Below, piece after piece: positions 36,520-44,303 of a stretch of DNA of 64,000 nt (the first letter of the stretch is position 1; every line of letters starts with the position of its first letter). The stretch lies in NCBI GenBank assembly GCA_015490195.1, contig WFYG01000039.1:1-64000 (forward strand), written 5' to 3'. The stretch comes from Thermovibrio sp. GTDB taxonomy: Bacteria > Aquificota > Aquificia > Desulfurobacteriales > Desulfurobacteriaceae. The position numbers were made by a program, and so were the translations under genes. Below the pieces are notes generated by a model. That model was not told the origin of the DNA. It saw only the letters and a list, made by a program, of their open reading frames with translations, and did not search any database.

Positions 36520-37277
36520 TGCAGATAGGAACCGTTGAACTTGGAAAAGAGCCTGCTGTAATAGTTGCCTTGAATGGGGAAAACCTGAAGGAAAACCTTG
36601 AAAAGGCCAGAAGGTTGAGAATAGACCTTGTTGAAGCCCGTCTTGACCTGCTGACTGAAATAACTCCTGAAACTATCAGGGAATTTTTAGATACGGTTGC
36701 CGATTTCGGCTTCTACGCCGTTTCAACTTTAAGGCCTGCTTGGGAAGGTGGAGAGTTTAAAGGAGAGGACCCTGAGAGACTGAAACTCTTTGAGGTTATA
36801 GTTAAGCACCCTGCAACCGGGGCTGTTGACGTTGAGCTGAGGAGCTCCCTCTTACCAGAAGTTGCCTCTATGGTTAGAGAGGAGAGGAAGAAATTGATAG
36901 TCTCTTACCACGACTTTGAGAAGACTCCCTCCGAGTCTGAAATTGAGGAGATACTGGGTAAGTGTAGGGAAGCCGGGGCAGACATCGTAAAAGTTGCCTT
37001 TATGGGAAAGAGTCAGGAGGATGCTGCAAGGGTCTGCTGTGTTCTCTCCAAATTTAACCACCCAAAAATTTTCATGGTTATGGGAGAAGTAGGTTCATTT
37101 ACAAGGGTTGTCGGCTTCTCCTTTGGCTCACTCCTTACATACACCTTCTTTGGAAAACCTGTAGCTCCCGGCCAAATAGAGGCTGAGAGGTTGATAAAGC
37201 TCCTTTCTAACCTCTATCCATCTTACAGGAAAAAAAGGGAAAAATTTTTCTCTGAGGAGTTCTTCCAGTTGATATAA
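36519..37277 (+). CDS. aroD: 3-dehydroquinate dehydratase, type I
   Basis: 252-aa Schiff-base lyase of the shikimate pathway. VEARLDLL holds substrate-binding residues, YHDFEKTPS supplies the catalytic His, and DIVKVAFMGKS carries the Schiff-base lysine. The later segment GSFTRVVGFSFGSLLTYTFFGKPVAPGQI covers the substrate phosphate-like pocket and the closing Gln. The ATG at 36519 follows GGGAGA and is preferred over GTG three bases upstream. It comes after DUF190 and is followed 8 bases later by the heme-protein gene, so cotranscription is likely. Confidence 0.93.
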   Translation: MQIGTVELGKEPAVIVALNGENLKENLEKARRLRIDLVEARLDLLTEITPETIREFLDTVADFGFYAVSTLRPAWEGGEFKGEDPERLKLFEVIVKHPATGAVDVELRSSLLPEVASMVREERKKLIVSYHDFEKTPSESEIEEILGKCREAGADIVKVAFMGKSQEDAARVCCVLSKFNHPKIFMVMGEVGSFTRVVGFSFGSLLTYTFFGKPVAPGQIEAERLIKLLSNLYPSYRKKREKFFSEEFFQLI

Positions 37278-37285
37278 TCTCAGCC

Positions 37286-38104
37286 ATGAGCCCGGAAGTC
37301 TTTATCTACTCAACAGCTGTCCTTTACGGTATATCAACCCTCCACTATCTCCTCTACCTGATTTTCAGGAAGGAGAAGTTGGCAACTGTTGGGTTATATT
37401 CGGCAAGGTTCGGATTTCTTACAAACCTTTTGGCCGTCATTTTTCTGATTGTTAAGGACGGTTCTGTAAGCCTCTTTACTCCAAAGGGAGCGTTCCTTCT
37501 GTTCGCAATCAGCGTTGTTACCGTTTATCTCTACTTCTCAACCAAGCATAAACTCTCCCTCTCCGGCGCATTCCTTATGCCGTGGGCAACTCTCTTTGCT
37601 TTTATTTCCTCTTTAGTTTCTGGAGCTCCGAAAGAAGTTTTCCCCGTGGGAATTGTTGGAATGGTTCACATAGTCTCGGCCTTTTTAGGCTACAGTGCCT
37701 TCATTTTTGCCTCTCTCCTTTCCATCCTCTACCTGATATTTGAGAACCACCTGAAGAAAAAAAAGTTCTCAGTTTTTTTCCAGAAACTGCCTTCCCTGAC
37801 TCTTATAGAATCTGTAATCTACAACTCTGTTGCACTTGGATTTTTCTTCATAACCCTTTCAATGTTTGCCGGTGCTGTCTGGTCTGAAAAGGTTTTTGGA
37901 ACCTACTGGAGCTGGCACCCGAAGCAGGTTGCAACCCTTATATCCTGGTTCGTCTATGCCGGGATAATCCACCTGTACCTTTACGGTGAGTGGAGAGGAA
38001 AGAGATTCTGCTATCTCAACATTTTAGGTTTATTTGTAATAGTGTTAAACTTTTTGGGAGTAAATTTATTATCAAGTAAAGATGTCCACTCGTTCAAGGG
38101 GTAG
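37286..38104 (+). CDS. CcsA/HemX-type cytochrome c assembly protein
   Basis: 272-aa protein with eight predicted membrane helices. The tryptophan-rich heme-handling signature is YWSWHPKQVATLISW (His replaces the usual Asp of WWD). The flanking histidines VHIVSAFLGYSAF and STLHYLLY may ligate heme. It is followed by hemA after 2 bases and then by hemC and hemD. This order is typical for HemX, which adjusts glutamyl-tRNA reductase levels, but a CcsA role in cytochrome c assembly is equally possible. Cytosolic/periplasmic topology cannot be fixed by eye. Confidence 0.8.
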   Translation: MSPEVFIYSTAVLYGISTLHYLLYLIFRKEKLATVGLYSARFGFLTNLLAVIFLIVKDGSVSLFTPKGAFLLFAISVVTVYLYFSTKHKLSLSGAFLMPWATLFAFISSLVSGAPKEVFPVGIVGMVHIVSAFLGYSAFIFASLLSILYLIFENHLKKKKFSVFFQKLPSLTLIESVIYNSVALGFFFITLSMFAGAVWSEKVFGTYWSWHPKQVATLISWFVYAGIIHLYLYGEWRGKRFCYLNILGLFVIVLNFLGVNLLSSKDVHSFKG

Positions 38105-38106
38105 TG

Positions 38107-39381
38107 ATGGGAGAGTTAAAACTGTGCTGTCTGGGGGTAAGCCACAAAACGGCTCCCGTATCTGTAAGGGAGCAGTTCTCTTTCAAGGGAGAGGAGCTTG
38201 AGAGCGCCCTATTAAAGCTGAACGCCCTGCCCTCTGTAGAAGAGAGTATGGTTCTCTCAACCTGCAACAGGGTTGAGATCTACTTCACAACAAGGTCTGA
38301 AACTTCCTTTAAGGAAGTTATTGACTTCCTGATTGACGAGAAGGGAGCCGATTTAGACCAGATTAACAGTCACTTTTACAGAAAGGTTGATAGAGACGCC
38401 GTTCGCCACGGTTTCTACGTTGCCTCAAGCCTTGATTCTATGGTTGTAGGGGAACCCCAGATAGTTGGCCAGTTTAAAGATGCCTTCTCACTTGCCAAAG
38501 AGCTTGGAACCATTGGAACGGTTCTCTGCAGGTTCTGTGAGACTGCTCTTAAGGTTTCTAAAAGGGTGAGAACCGAAACGGGAATCTCTAAGAACGCTGT
38601 TTCAATCAGTTTTGCCGCCGTTGAGCTTGCCAAGAAGATATTTGGGGAACTCCACGGCAAAAGAGTGGCCATAATCGGCGCCGGAGAGATGGCAGAGCTT
38701 GCAGCTAAACACCTGATGACAAACGGTGCTTCAGAGGTTTTTGTTGTTAACAGGACTTTTGAAAGAGCCCAGAAGCTTGCACAGGAGTTTGGAGGGAAAG
38801 CCTTTCCGCTTACAGAACTTGAAACAGTTTTAAAGATGGCAGACATCGTTATCAGCTCAACGGGAGCTCCCGGCTACGTCCTCACCCCCGAAAACGTCCT
38901 TCCAGCCCTTAACACCAGGAAACACCGCCCAATGTTCCTTATAGACATCGCTGTTCCGAGGGACATAGACCCAGCACTCAACGACTACGAAGGCCTCTAC
39001 GTTTACGACATAGACGACCTTCAACAGGTAGTTGACGCCAACATAAAGGAGAGGCTCAGGGAGGCCGAAGTAGCGAAAGAGATAATAGAGGGCTACGTTG
39101 AGCGCTTTATGAAGTGGCTGAGAGAATTGGAAGTTGCTCCACTCATTGCAGAGCTTAAAGAGAAAGCAGAGTCAATCAGAAAAGAGGTTCTCTCTAAAAG
39201 GCTTCCAAAGTTAGGTTTAACCCCTGAGCAGGAGCAGGAGGTTGACAATATTACACGAATTATTATCAATAAGCTCCTTCACCAGCCTATAACAAGCGTC
39301 AAAAAGAAGGCTGTTGAGGAGGAGACCAGAAATCAGGTTGTTCAGATATTCAGGGAAATCTTCGGTCTGGGCAAGGAGTAG
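38107..39381 (+). CDS. hemA: Glutamyl-tRNA reductase
   Basis: 424-aa first enzyme of C5 tetrapyrrole synthesis. The N-terminal catalytic domain has CCLGVSHKTAPVSVREQF and STCNRVEIY, with the catalytic Cys in STCNR. The Rossmann NADPH domain reads VAIIGAGEMAELAAKHL, followed by the dimerisation domain. ATG at 38107 is chosen, the upstream GTG being two bases into the previous stop. It starts the hemA-hemC-hemD block and supplies glutamate-1-semialdehyde; hemL and hemB are not in the window. Regulation by heme would match the neighbouring HemX-like gene. Confidence 0.97.
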   Translation: MGELKLCCLGVSHKTAPVSVREQFSFKGEELESALLKLNALPSVEESMVLSTCNRVEIYFTTRSETSFKEVIDFLIDEKGADLDQINSHFYRKVDRDAVRHGFYVASSLDSMVVGEPQIVGQFKDAFSLAKELGTIGTVLCRFCETALKVSKRVRTETGISKNAVSISFAAVELAKKIFGELHGKRVAIIGAGEMAELAAKHLMTNGASEVFVVNRTFERAQKLAQEFGGKAFPLTELETVLKMADIVISSTGAPGYVLTPENVLPALNTRKHRPMFLIDIAVPRDIDPALNDYEGLYVYDIDDLQQVVDANIKERLREAEVAKEIIEGYVERFMKWLRELEVAPLIAELKEKAESIRKEVLSKRLPKLGLTPEQEQEVDNITRIIINKLLHQPITSVKKKAVEEETRNQVVQIFREIFGLGKE

Positions 39382-39385
39382 TTAG

Positions 39386-40321
39386 ATGAAGATAAGAATA
39401 GGAACCAGAAAGAGTAAGTTGGCCCTCTGGCAGTCTGAGTGGGTGAAGGCGCAAATAGAGAAGAAGTTTCCAGAAGTTGAAGTTGAGCTTGTAAAGATAA
39501 CGACAAAGGGGGATAAAATCTTAGACGTTCCACTTGCAAAGATTGGAGATAAGGGGCTCTTTACGAAGGAAATTGAAGAGGCAATGCTGAGGGGAGAGGT
39601 AGATATAGCAGTTCACAGCCTGAAAGACGTTCCAAGCAAACTCCCTGAAGGCTTAAAGCTCATAGCCTATTCCGACAGGGAAGACCCAAGAGATGCCTTC
39701 CTCTCTAACGGTAAATACACACTTGAAACCCTACCTGAAGGAGCAGTTGTTGGAACAAGCTCTCTGAGGAGAAAAGCTCAGTTAAGAATTTTGAGGCCAG
39801 ATCTTGAGACAAGAGACTTAAGGGGAAATGTAGACACCAGAATAAGGAAGCTGAAGGAAGGCCAGTATGACGCAATAATCCTTGCAGCTGCAGGTGTTAA
39901 GAGGCTCGGCTGGGAAGATGAGATAGACGAGATTCTTTCTCCCGACAGGATGATTCCCTCTGTCTCTCAGGGAATTTTAGGAATAGAGGGTAGAGAAGAC
40001 GATAAAGAGATAGAGAGAATTGTTCGTGAGGCAATAAACTCCTACGAGTCTGAAGTTGCTGCAACCGTTGAGAGGGCATTTCTCAGAACGGTTGAAGGGG
40101 GATGTCAGGTTCCCCTTGGGTGTTATGCCGTTGTGAATGAGGATAGAGTTCACGTCAGGGCTTTTATATCAGATCTTGACGGAAAGTTTTTCCACAGAGA
40201 GGAAGGGGTTTTCAGGTTCTCTTCACTTGAAGATGCAGATAGAATTGGAGTTTCTGTTGCAGAGAGGCTTCTCTCTGCCGGTGGAAGAGAGATTTTAGAG
40301 GAGCTTATGAAGTGCCAGTAA
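39386..40321 (+). CDS. hemC: Hydroxymethylbilane synthase (porphobilinogen deaminase)
   Basis: 311-aa enzyme joining four porphobilinogens. RIGTRKSKLALWQSEW, HSLKDVPSKLPEG (catalytic Asp in SLKD), GTSSLRRKAQL and the dipyrromethane-cofactor cysteine loop EGGCQVPLGCYA are all present. Length is standard. It lies 4 bases after hemA and overlaps hemD by 10 bases. Uroporphyrinogen III from HemC-HemD supplies siroheme, heme and possibly cobalamin in this organism. Confidence 0.97.
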   Translation: MKIRIGTRKSKLALWQSEWVKAQIEKKFPEVEVELVKITTKGDKILDVPLAKIGDKGLFTKEIEEAMLRGEVDIAVHSLKDVPSKLPEGLKLIAYSDREDPRDAFLSNGKYTLETLPEGAVVGTSSLRRKAQLRILRPDLETRDLRGNVDTRIRKLKEGQYDAIILAAAGVKRLGWEDEIDEILSPDRMIPSVSQGILGIEGREDDKEIERIVREAINSYESEVAATVERAFLRTVEGGCQVPLGCYAVVNEDRVHVRAFISDLDGKFFHREEGVFRFSSLEDADRIGVSVAERLLSAGGREILEELMKCQ

Positions 40322-41025
40322 GGGTTTTCATATCGGCAGAGCTCCCTTCTGATTTAAAGGAAAAACTTGAAAGTGCAGGAGTGGAGCTCCTCTCCCTTCC
40401 CCTCATAAAAACGGTTCCTGTTGAGTTTAACCCTCTGATTGTTAAAGCTTTCTCTCCAGATTACGTTGTCTTTTCAAGTAAGAACGGCGTTAAGTGGTTC
40501 TTTGAAAAGGTGCCTTCTGATTGGATAAAGGGAGATGTTGTTGCCGTTGGTTCCTCAACTGCTAAGAAATTGAGAGAACTTGGATTCTCTCCACTGGTTC
40601 CCTCAGAGTTCAGCGGAGAAGGTCTTGTTGAACTGTTTAAAAATCAAGATTTACGCGGAGTTAGATTCCTGATTGTCAGGCCAAGAGTCGCAAGGAAAGT
40701 GTTTTCAGAATTTCTAAGGGAAAAAGGAGCAGTTGTTGAGGAGTTGATTGTCTATGAGACTGTTCAGGATACGTCAAACAGTGGAAAGATTTTGAAATTC
40801 TTTGAAGCTGGCGTTGACTTTGCAGCCTTCACAAGTCCCTCAAACTTTAAGTCTTTTCTCTCTCAGATTCCAACTAAAGTTTTAGATGGAATAAACCTTA
40901 TTCCAATAGGAATAACTACCAAAAAGGCCATTGAGAGTGCTGGTTTCCGCTGTTATACTCTTCCTGAGGAGTTTTCACTTAAGGGGATTGTTGAGACTCT
41001 TTTAAAAGAGATTTATGGATTATAA
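40312..41025 (+). CDS. hemD: Uroporphyrinogen-III synthase
   Basis: 237-aa two-domain protein with weak sequence conservation but recognisable features: PLIKTVPVEFNPLI near the N-terminus, the VFSSKNGVKWFF block, VPSEFSGEGL, and FTSPSNFKSFL near the C-terminus, typical of HemD. It starts with GTG inside the hemC end, a 10-base overlap. The TAA stop at 41023-41025 sits within the sigma-28 promoter for flgM. Functional assignment also rests on the hemA-hemC context. Confidence 0.9.
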   Translation: MPVRVFISAELPSDLKEKLESAGVELLSLPLIKTVPVEFNPLIVKAFSPDYVVFSSKNGVKWFFEKVPSDWIKGDVVAVGSSTAKKLRELGFSPLVPSEFSGEGLVELFKNQDLRGVRFLIVRPRVARKVFSEFLREKGAVVEELIVYETVQDTSNSGKILKFFEAGVDFAAFTSPSNFKSFLSQIPTKVLDGINLIPIGITTKKAIESAGFRCYTLPEEFSLKGIVETLLKEIYGL

Positions 41026-41049
41026 ATTTGCCGGCTGAACTGCCGATAA
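41023..41049 (+). promoter_or_regulatory. Sigma-28 (FliA) promoter for flgM
   Basis: TAAA (41023-41026), exactly 15 bases, then GCCGATAA (41042-41049): an exact match to the known FliA consensus. The start site would be about 25 bases before the flgM TTG. The TAA of TAAA is the hemD stop. It shows that flgM belongs to the late flagellar class, as in other flagellated bacteria. Confidence 0.88.
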
Positions 41050-41078
41050 TTAAAGTGGAACACTCAGGAGGGTAAAAG

Positions 41079-41348
41079 TTGAGGATAAACGGCCTTTCGT
41101 CGGAGCTCCTAAAGCTCCTCTCGGGAGAGCTGAGAAAGACTGTAGGTAAAAAAGGCTCTACAGCTAAGAAGGTTCACAAGTTTGAGGGAATTTCTGTTGA
41201 AATAAGCGAGGAGATATCCTCTTTAGAGCCTGAAAAGGTTTCTAAGGAAAAGGTTGAAAAGATTAAGAAAGCCATAAAAGAGGGAAGATACGAAGTCAAT
41301 CCCCATAAAATCTCTGAGGCCATCATTAAGGAGTTCTTCGGCGAGTAA
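41079..41348 (+). CDS. flgM: Anti-sigma-28 factor FlgM
   Basis: 89-aa small intrinsically disordered protein that holds sigma-28 inactive until secreted by the completed hook-basal body. The C-terminal helix region (KEKVEKIKKAIKEGRYEVNPHKISEAIIKEFF) matches the FlgM sigma-binding pattern. TTG start with AGGAGGG upstream. The sigma-28 promoter just before it confirms identity. No flagellar structural genes are nearby except the convergent FlhB-like gene, whose 3' end overlaps by 23 bases. Confidence 0.93.
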   Translation: MRINGLSSELLKLLSGELRKTVGKKGSTAKKVHKFEGISVEISEEISSLEPEKVSKEKVEKIKKAIKEGRYEVNPHKISEAIIKEFFGE

Positions 41349-41595
41349 CCCTGTAAACGTAGGCCAGAACCTCTGCAACTGCCCTGTAGAGCTCCGGCGG
41401 TATCTCCTGCCCCACATCTAAGGCAACCAAAAACTCAACAAGCTCCCTGTCCTCTAAAACTTCAACGCCGTTTTCCCTTGCAAGCTCAACAATCTTCTCT
41501 GCAATGGGCCCCGTTCCCTTTGCTACCAGGCGGGGAGCCCTATCTCTTTCCCTCTCATACTTTAAAGCTGCAGCCTTTTTAACTTTCTCTTCCAT
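41326..41595 (-). CDS. FlhB C-terminal homologue (FhlX/FlhB2-like)
   Basis: 89-aa soluble protein resembling only the cytosolic C-terminal domain of the export-switch protein FlhB: AAALKYERERDRAPRLVAKGTGPIAEKIVELARENGVEVLEDRELVEFL... The NPTH autocleavage motif of full-length FlhB is absent, so it starts just past that point. Such short FlhB2/FhlX proteins occur in many bacteria and can sometimes stand in for cleaved FlhB. It converges with flgM. The ATG at 41595 is 8 bases after a TATAAT box, so the mRNA would have almost no leader. Confidence 0.87.
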   Translation of the reverse strand: MEEKVKKAAALKYERERDRAPRLVAKGTGPIAEKIVELARENGVEVLEDRELVEFLVALDVGQEIPPELYRAVAEVLAYVYRVTRRRTP

Positions 41596-41602
41596 AGGTT
41601 TG

Positions 41603-41608
41603 ATTATA
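41603..41608 (-). promoter_or_regulatory. -10 box for the FlhB-like gene
   Basis: Reverse strand TATAAT (41608-41603) lies 7 bases before the ATG, and no Shine-Dalgarno motif precedes that ATG. Transcription would begin at or next to the start codon. The -35 is weak (TGAAAC, 18-base spacing). Confidence 0.4.
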
Positions 41609-41643
41609 AAATTTCCACCAAGCTTAGTTTCAGGAGGAAATTG

Positions 41644-43101
41644 ATGAGCGTAAGAGTGAGGTTTGCGCCGAGCCCAACGGGATTCATGCACGTTGGAAAC
41701 GCAAGAACAGCCCTATTTAACTACCTCTTTGCCCGCCACAACAACGGAATTTTCGTTTTAAGAGTTGAGGATACAGACGTTGAAAGGCACAGCGAAGAGG
41801 CCGTTAACGTTATATACGAGGCTTTAAGGTGGATGGGAATTGAGTGGGATGAGGGCCCAGACGTAGGAGGACCTTACGGCCCTTACAGGCAGTCTGAAAG
41901 GCTTCCCATCTACAGGGAGTTTATTGAGAAGCTAAAGGAGAAAGGGCTTGTCTATGAGTGCTACTGCACCCCTGAAGAGCTTGACGCAATGAGGAAAGAA
42001 CAGCTTGAGAGGGGAGAGCCGCCGAGGTATACGGGAAAGTGCAGACACTTAACCGAAGAAGAGAAAGAAAAGTTGAGAGCTGAAGGAAGAAAACCCGTTT
42101 TAAGGTTTAAGGTTCCTGAAGATGAGGTTGTTGTTTTTGAAGACTTGGTTAAGGGAAGGATTGAGATAAACTCCCGCCAGCTTGGTGGAGATTTTGTAAT
42201 TGTCCGTTCAAACGGGATACCGGTTTACAACTTTGTAGTTGTTATAGACGATGCCCTTATGAAGATTACCCACGTCATAAGGGGAGAAGACCACATCTCA
42301 AACACTCCAAAGCAGATACTCCTCTACAGAGCTTTAGGTTTTGAAGTTCCCCAGTTTGCCCACCTTCCAATGATTTTGGGACAGGACAGATCAAAGCTCT
42401 CTAAACGCCACGGCTCCACCTCTGTTAAGGAGTTTAAGGAAAAGGGCTACCTTCCAGAAGCTTTTACAAACTTCTTAGCTCTCCTTGGCTGGTATCCGAA
42501 GGACGGAAAAGAAGTTCTAACGATGGAGGAGCTCATAGAGAGGTTTGACATAAAAGACGTAAACAGCGCTCCTGCTGTTTTTGACACCACGAAACTCAAC
42601 TGGCTCAACCAGGTTTACATAAGGAATTACCCGATAGATAAGCTTACAGACCTTGTTATCCCATATCTTGAAAAGGCCAGTTTTGACCTTTCCAACTTCA
42701 GCAGAGATTGGCTTGAAAGGGTTGTAGAGGTTACGAGGGAATACTTTACAGTTCTTTCAGATGCTCCCGTTTACATGGAAACATTCCTTAAAGACGACTT
42801 TCAAGTTCAGCCTGAAGCCAAGGAGTTCATTCTGGAAGACCCTAAAAGACTTGAAGTTATTAAGGTCTTTAAGGAGAGGCTTTCGGGTTTTGATGGGGAG
42901 CTCTCTCAGGAGTCCTTTAAGAAGTTAGTTAAAGAGGTTGGGAAAGAGATTGGAGTTAAAGGTAAGAACCTCTTTATGCCCATAAGGATTGGACTGACAG
43001 GAAAGATGAGCGGACCGGAGCTCCCCATTTTAGCGGAGCTCCTTGGGAAGGAGAGAGTTTTAAAGAGGCTTGAGAACAGCTTAAACCAATTAGAAGGTTA
43101 A
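41644..43101 (+). CDS. gltX: Glutamate--tRNA ligase
   Basis: 485-aa class I synthetase. The HIGH-type motif is FAPSPTGFMHVGNART, followed by the CTPEEL... KCRH zinc-like region and the KMSKS-type sequence DRSKLSKRHGS. The C-terminal anticodon-binding helical domain ends in EGLGKERVLKRLEN-like sequence. It may be discriminating or not; the window does not show glutaminyl-tRNA synthetase or gatCAB. ATG at 41644 follows AGGAGG with spacing 6; the TTG three bases earlier is less likely. miaA begins directly after the stop. Confidence 0.95.
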   Translation: MSVRVRFAPSPTGFMHVGNARTALFNYLFARHNNGIFVLRVEDTDVERHSEEAVNVIYEALRWMGIEWDEGPDVGGPYGPYRQSERLPIYREFIEKLKEKGLVYECYCTPEELDAMRKEQLERGEPPRYTGKCRHLTEEEKEKLRAEGRKPVLRFKVPEDEVVVFEDLVKGRIEINSRQLGGDFVIVRSNGIPVYNFVVVIDDALMKITHVIRGEDHISNTPKQILLYRALGFEVPQFAHLPMILGQDRSKLSKRHGSTSVKEFKEKGYLPEAFTNFLALLGWYPKDGKEVLTMEELIERFDIKDVNSAPAVFDTTKLNWLNQVYIRNYPIDKLTDLVIPYLEKASFDLSNFSRDWLERVVEVTREYFTVLSDAPVYMETFLKDDFQVQPEAKEFILEDPKRLEVIKVFKERLSGFDGELSQESFKKLVKEVGKEIGVKGKNLFMPIRIGLTGKMSGPELPILAELLGKERVLKRLENSLNQLEG

Positions 43102-44016
43102 ATGGAGAAAAAGCCTTTAATCGTTATAACGGGGCCAACGGCGACCGGTAAAACAGACTTTTCACTGAAACTTGCAAGGGAAATAGGCGGGGAGATAATC
43201 TCCGCCGACTCTATGCAGGTCTATAAGGGATTAGACATTGGAACCGATAAGGTTTCAGAAGAGGTAAGGAGAGAGATTCCCCACTACCTCATAGACGTTG
43301 TTGAACCAAGCGAAAAGTTCTCAGTTGCAGACTTCGTTCGTTTCTCAGATGAGGCTATAAGGGAGATTTGGAGTAAGGGAAAATACCCCATAGTTGTTGG
43401 GGGAACAGGTTTTTACATAAAAGCACTTCTTTACGGTCTTCCAGAAACTCCACCGGCAAGTGAGGAGGTAAGGGGGGAGCTCTCCAAACTCCCGACAGAA
43501 ACCCTCTACAGGGAGCTCCTCTCAGTTGACTCCGAGTATGCTAAGAAGATAGGAGAAAGGGACAGGAAAAGGATAATCAGGGCTTTAGAAGTCTACAGGC
43601 TAACGGGAAAGCCACTCTCTTCTTTCAAGGTTTGGTCTGAAAAGCCCAGATATCCCTTCCTTGGCTACTTCCTCTACCGGAACAGACCGGAGCTCTACCG
43701 AAGGATAGAAGACAGGGTGGATTCCCAGATTAAAAGGGGGCTTTTAAAGGAGGCCAAGGAGCTTTTAAAGTTTGGAGAGGACACAACAGCATTTCAGGCA
43801 CTTGGATACAAAGAGATGGTAGACTACTTAAAGGGGATAAAGAGTCTTGATGAGGCTGTAAGAAATCTTAAAAGGAGAACCAAAGAGTTTGCAAAACGGC
43901 AGTTCATCTGGTTTAGAAAGGAGCCCGGTTTTAAATGGATAAACCTCTCTGAAGTTCCAGAAGAGGAAGTTCTGGAGCTGATAAAGAAAGACCTGAAGAG
44001 TTATAAAAAGGGCTAA
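43102..44016 (+). CDS. miaA: tRNA dimethylallyltransferase
   Basis: 304 aa. Adds the isopentenyl group to A37 of UNN-reading tRNAs. P-loop GPTATGKTDFSLKLA, SADSMQVYKGLDIGTDK (substrate DMAPP and tRNA contacts), PHYLIDVVEPSEKFSVADF, VVGGTGFY and the RDRKRIIRALEVYRLTGKPLS segment are classic. It begins at the base after the gltX stop and is followed 47 bases later by hfq, the same miaA-hfq order as in many Gram-negatives. Confidence 0.97.
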   Translation: MEKKPLIVITGPTATGKTDFSLKLAREIGGEIISADSMQVYKGLDIGTDKVSEEVRREIPHYLIDVVEPSEKFSVADFVRFSDEAIREIWSKGKYPIVVGGTGFYIKALLYGLPETPPASEEVRGELSKLPTETLYRELLSVDSEYAKKIGERDRKRIIRALEVYRLTGKPLSSFKVWSEKPRYPFLGYFLYRNRPELYRRIEDRVDSQIKRGLLKEAKELLKFGEDTTAFQALGYKEMVDYLKGIKSLDEAVRNLKRRTKEFAKRQFIWFRKEPGFKWINLSEVPEEEVLELIKKDLKSYKKG

Positions 44017-44063
44017 AAGGCCTAAATTTAAAACATAGAAGATATTAAATTAGGGGAGGAACC

Positions 44064-44303
44064 ATGAACCTTCAGGACGCTTACCTCAACAGGCTGAGAA
44101 AGGAGAGAATTCCTGTCAGCATCTTCCTTGCTAAGGGGACAAGACTTCAGGGGGTGATTACATTCTTTGACCAGTTTACGATTCTCCTTGAAAACGGAGG
44201 AACCCAGCAGCTTATCTACAAGCACTCCATTGCAACAATTGTTCCGTCAAAGCCTGTTAAGAACATCTTTGCAGACCAGAAAGAGGAGAGTGAAAATGGC
44301 TAA
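44064..44303 (+). CDS. hfq: RNA chaperone Hfq
   Basis: 79-aa Sm-like hexamer that helps small RNAs pair with mRNA. Signature LQDAYLNRLRKERIPVSIFLAKGTRLQGVITFFDQFTILL, then IYKHSIATIVPSKPV: the Sm2 KH motif is intact. GGGGAGG lies before the ATG. The gene ends inside the next one by 8 bases in a different frame. Hfq implies sRNA regulation in this lineage. Confidence 0.96.
   Translation: MNLQDAYLNRLRKERIPVSIFLAKGTRLQGVITFFDQFTILLENGGTQQLIYKHSIATIVPSKPVKNIFADQKEESENG

Noticed and set aside
44167..44295. N-terminal extension of the activase-like protein (frame open from 44167)
   Set aside because: This region is hfq in another frame. The ATG at 44296 has a good ribosome-binding site and matches the start of the protein family.
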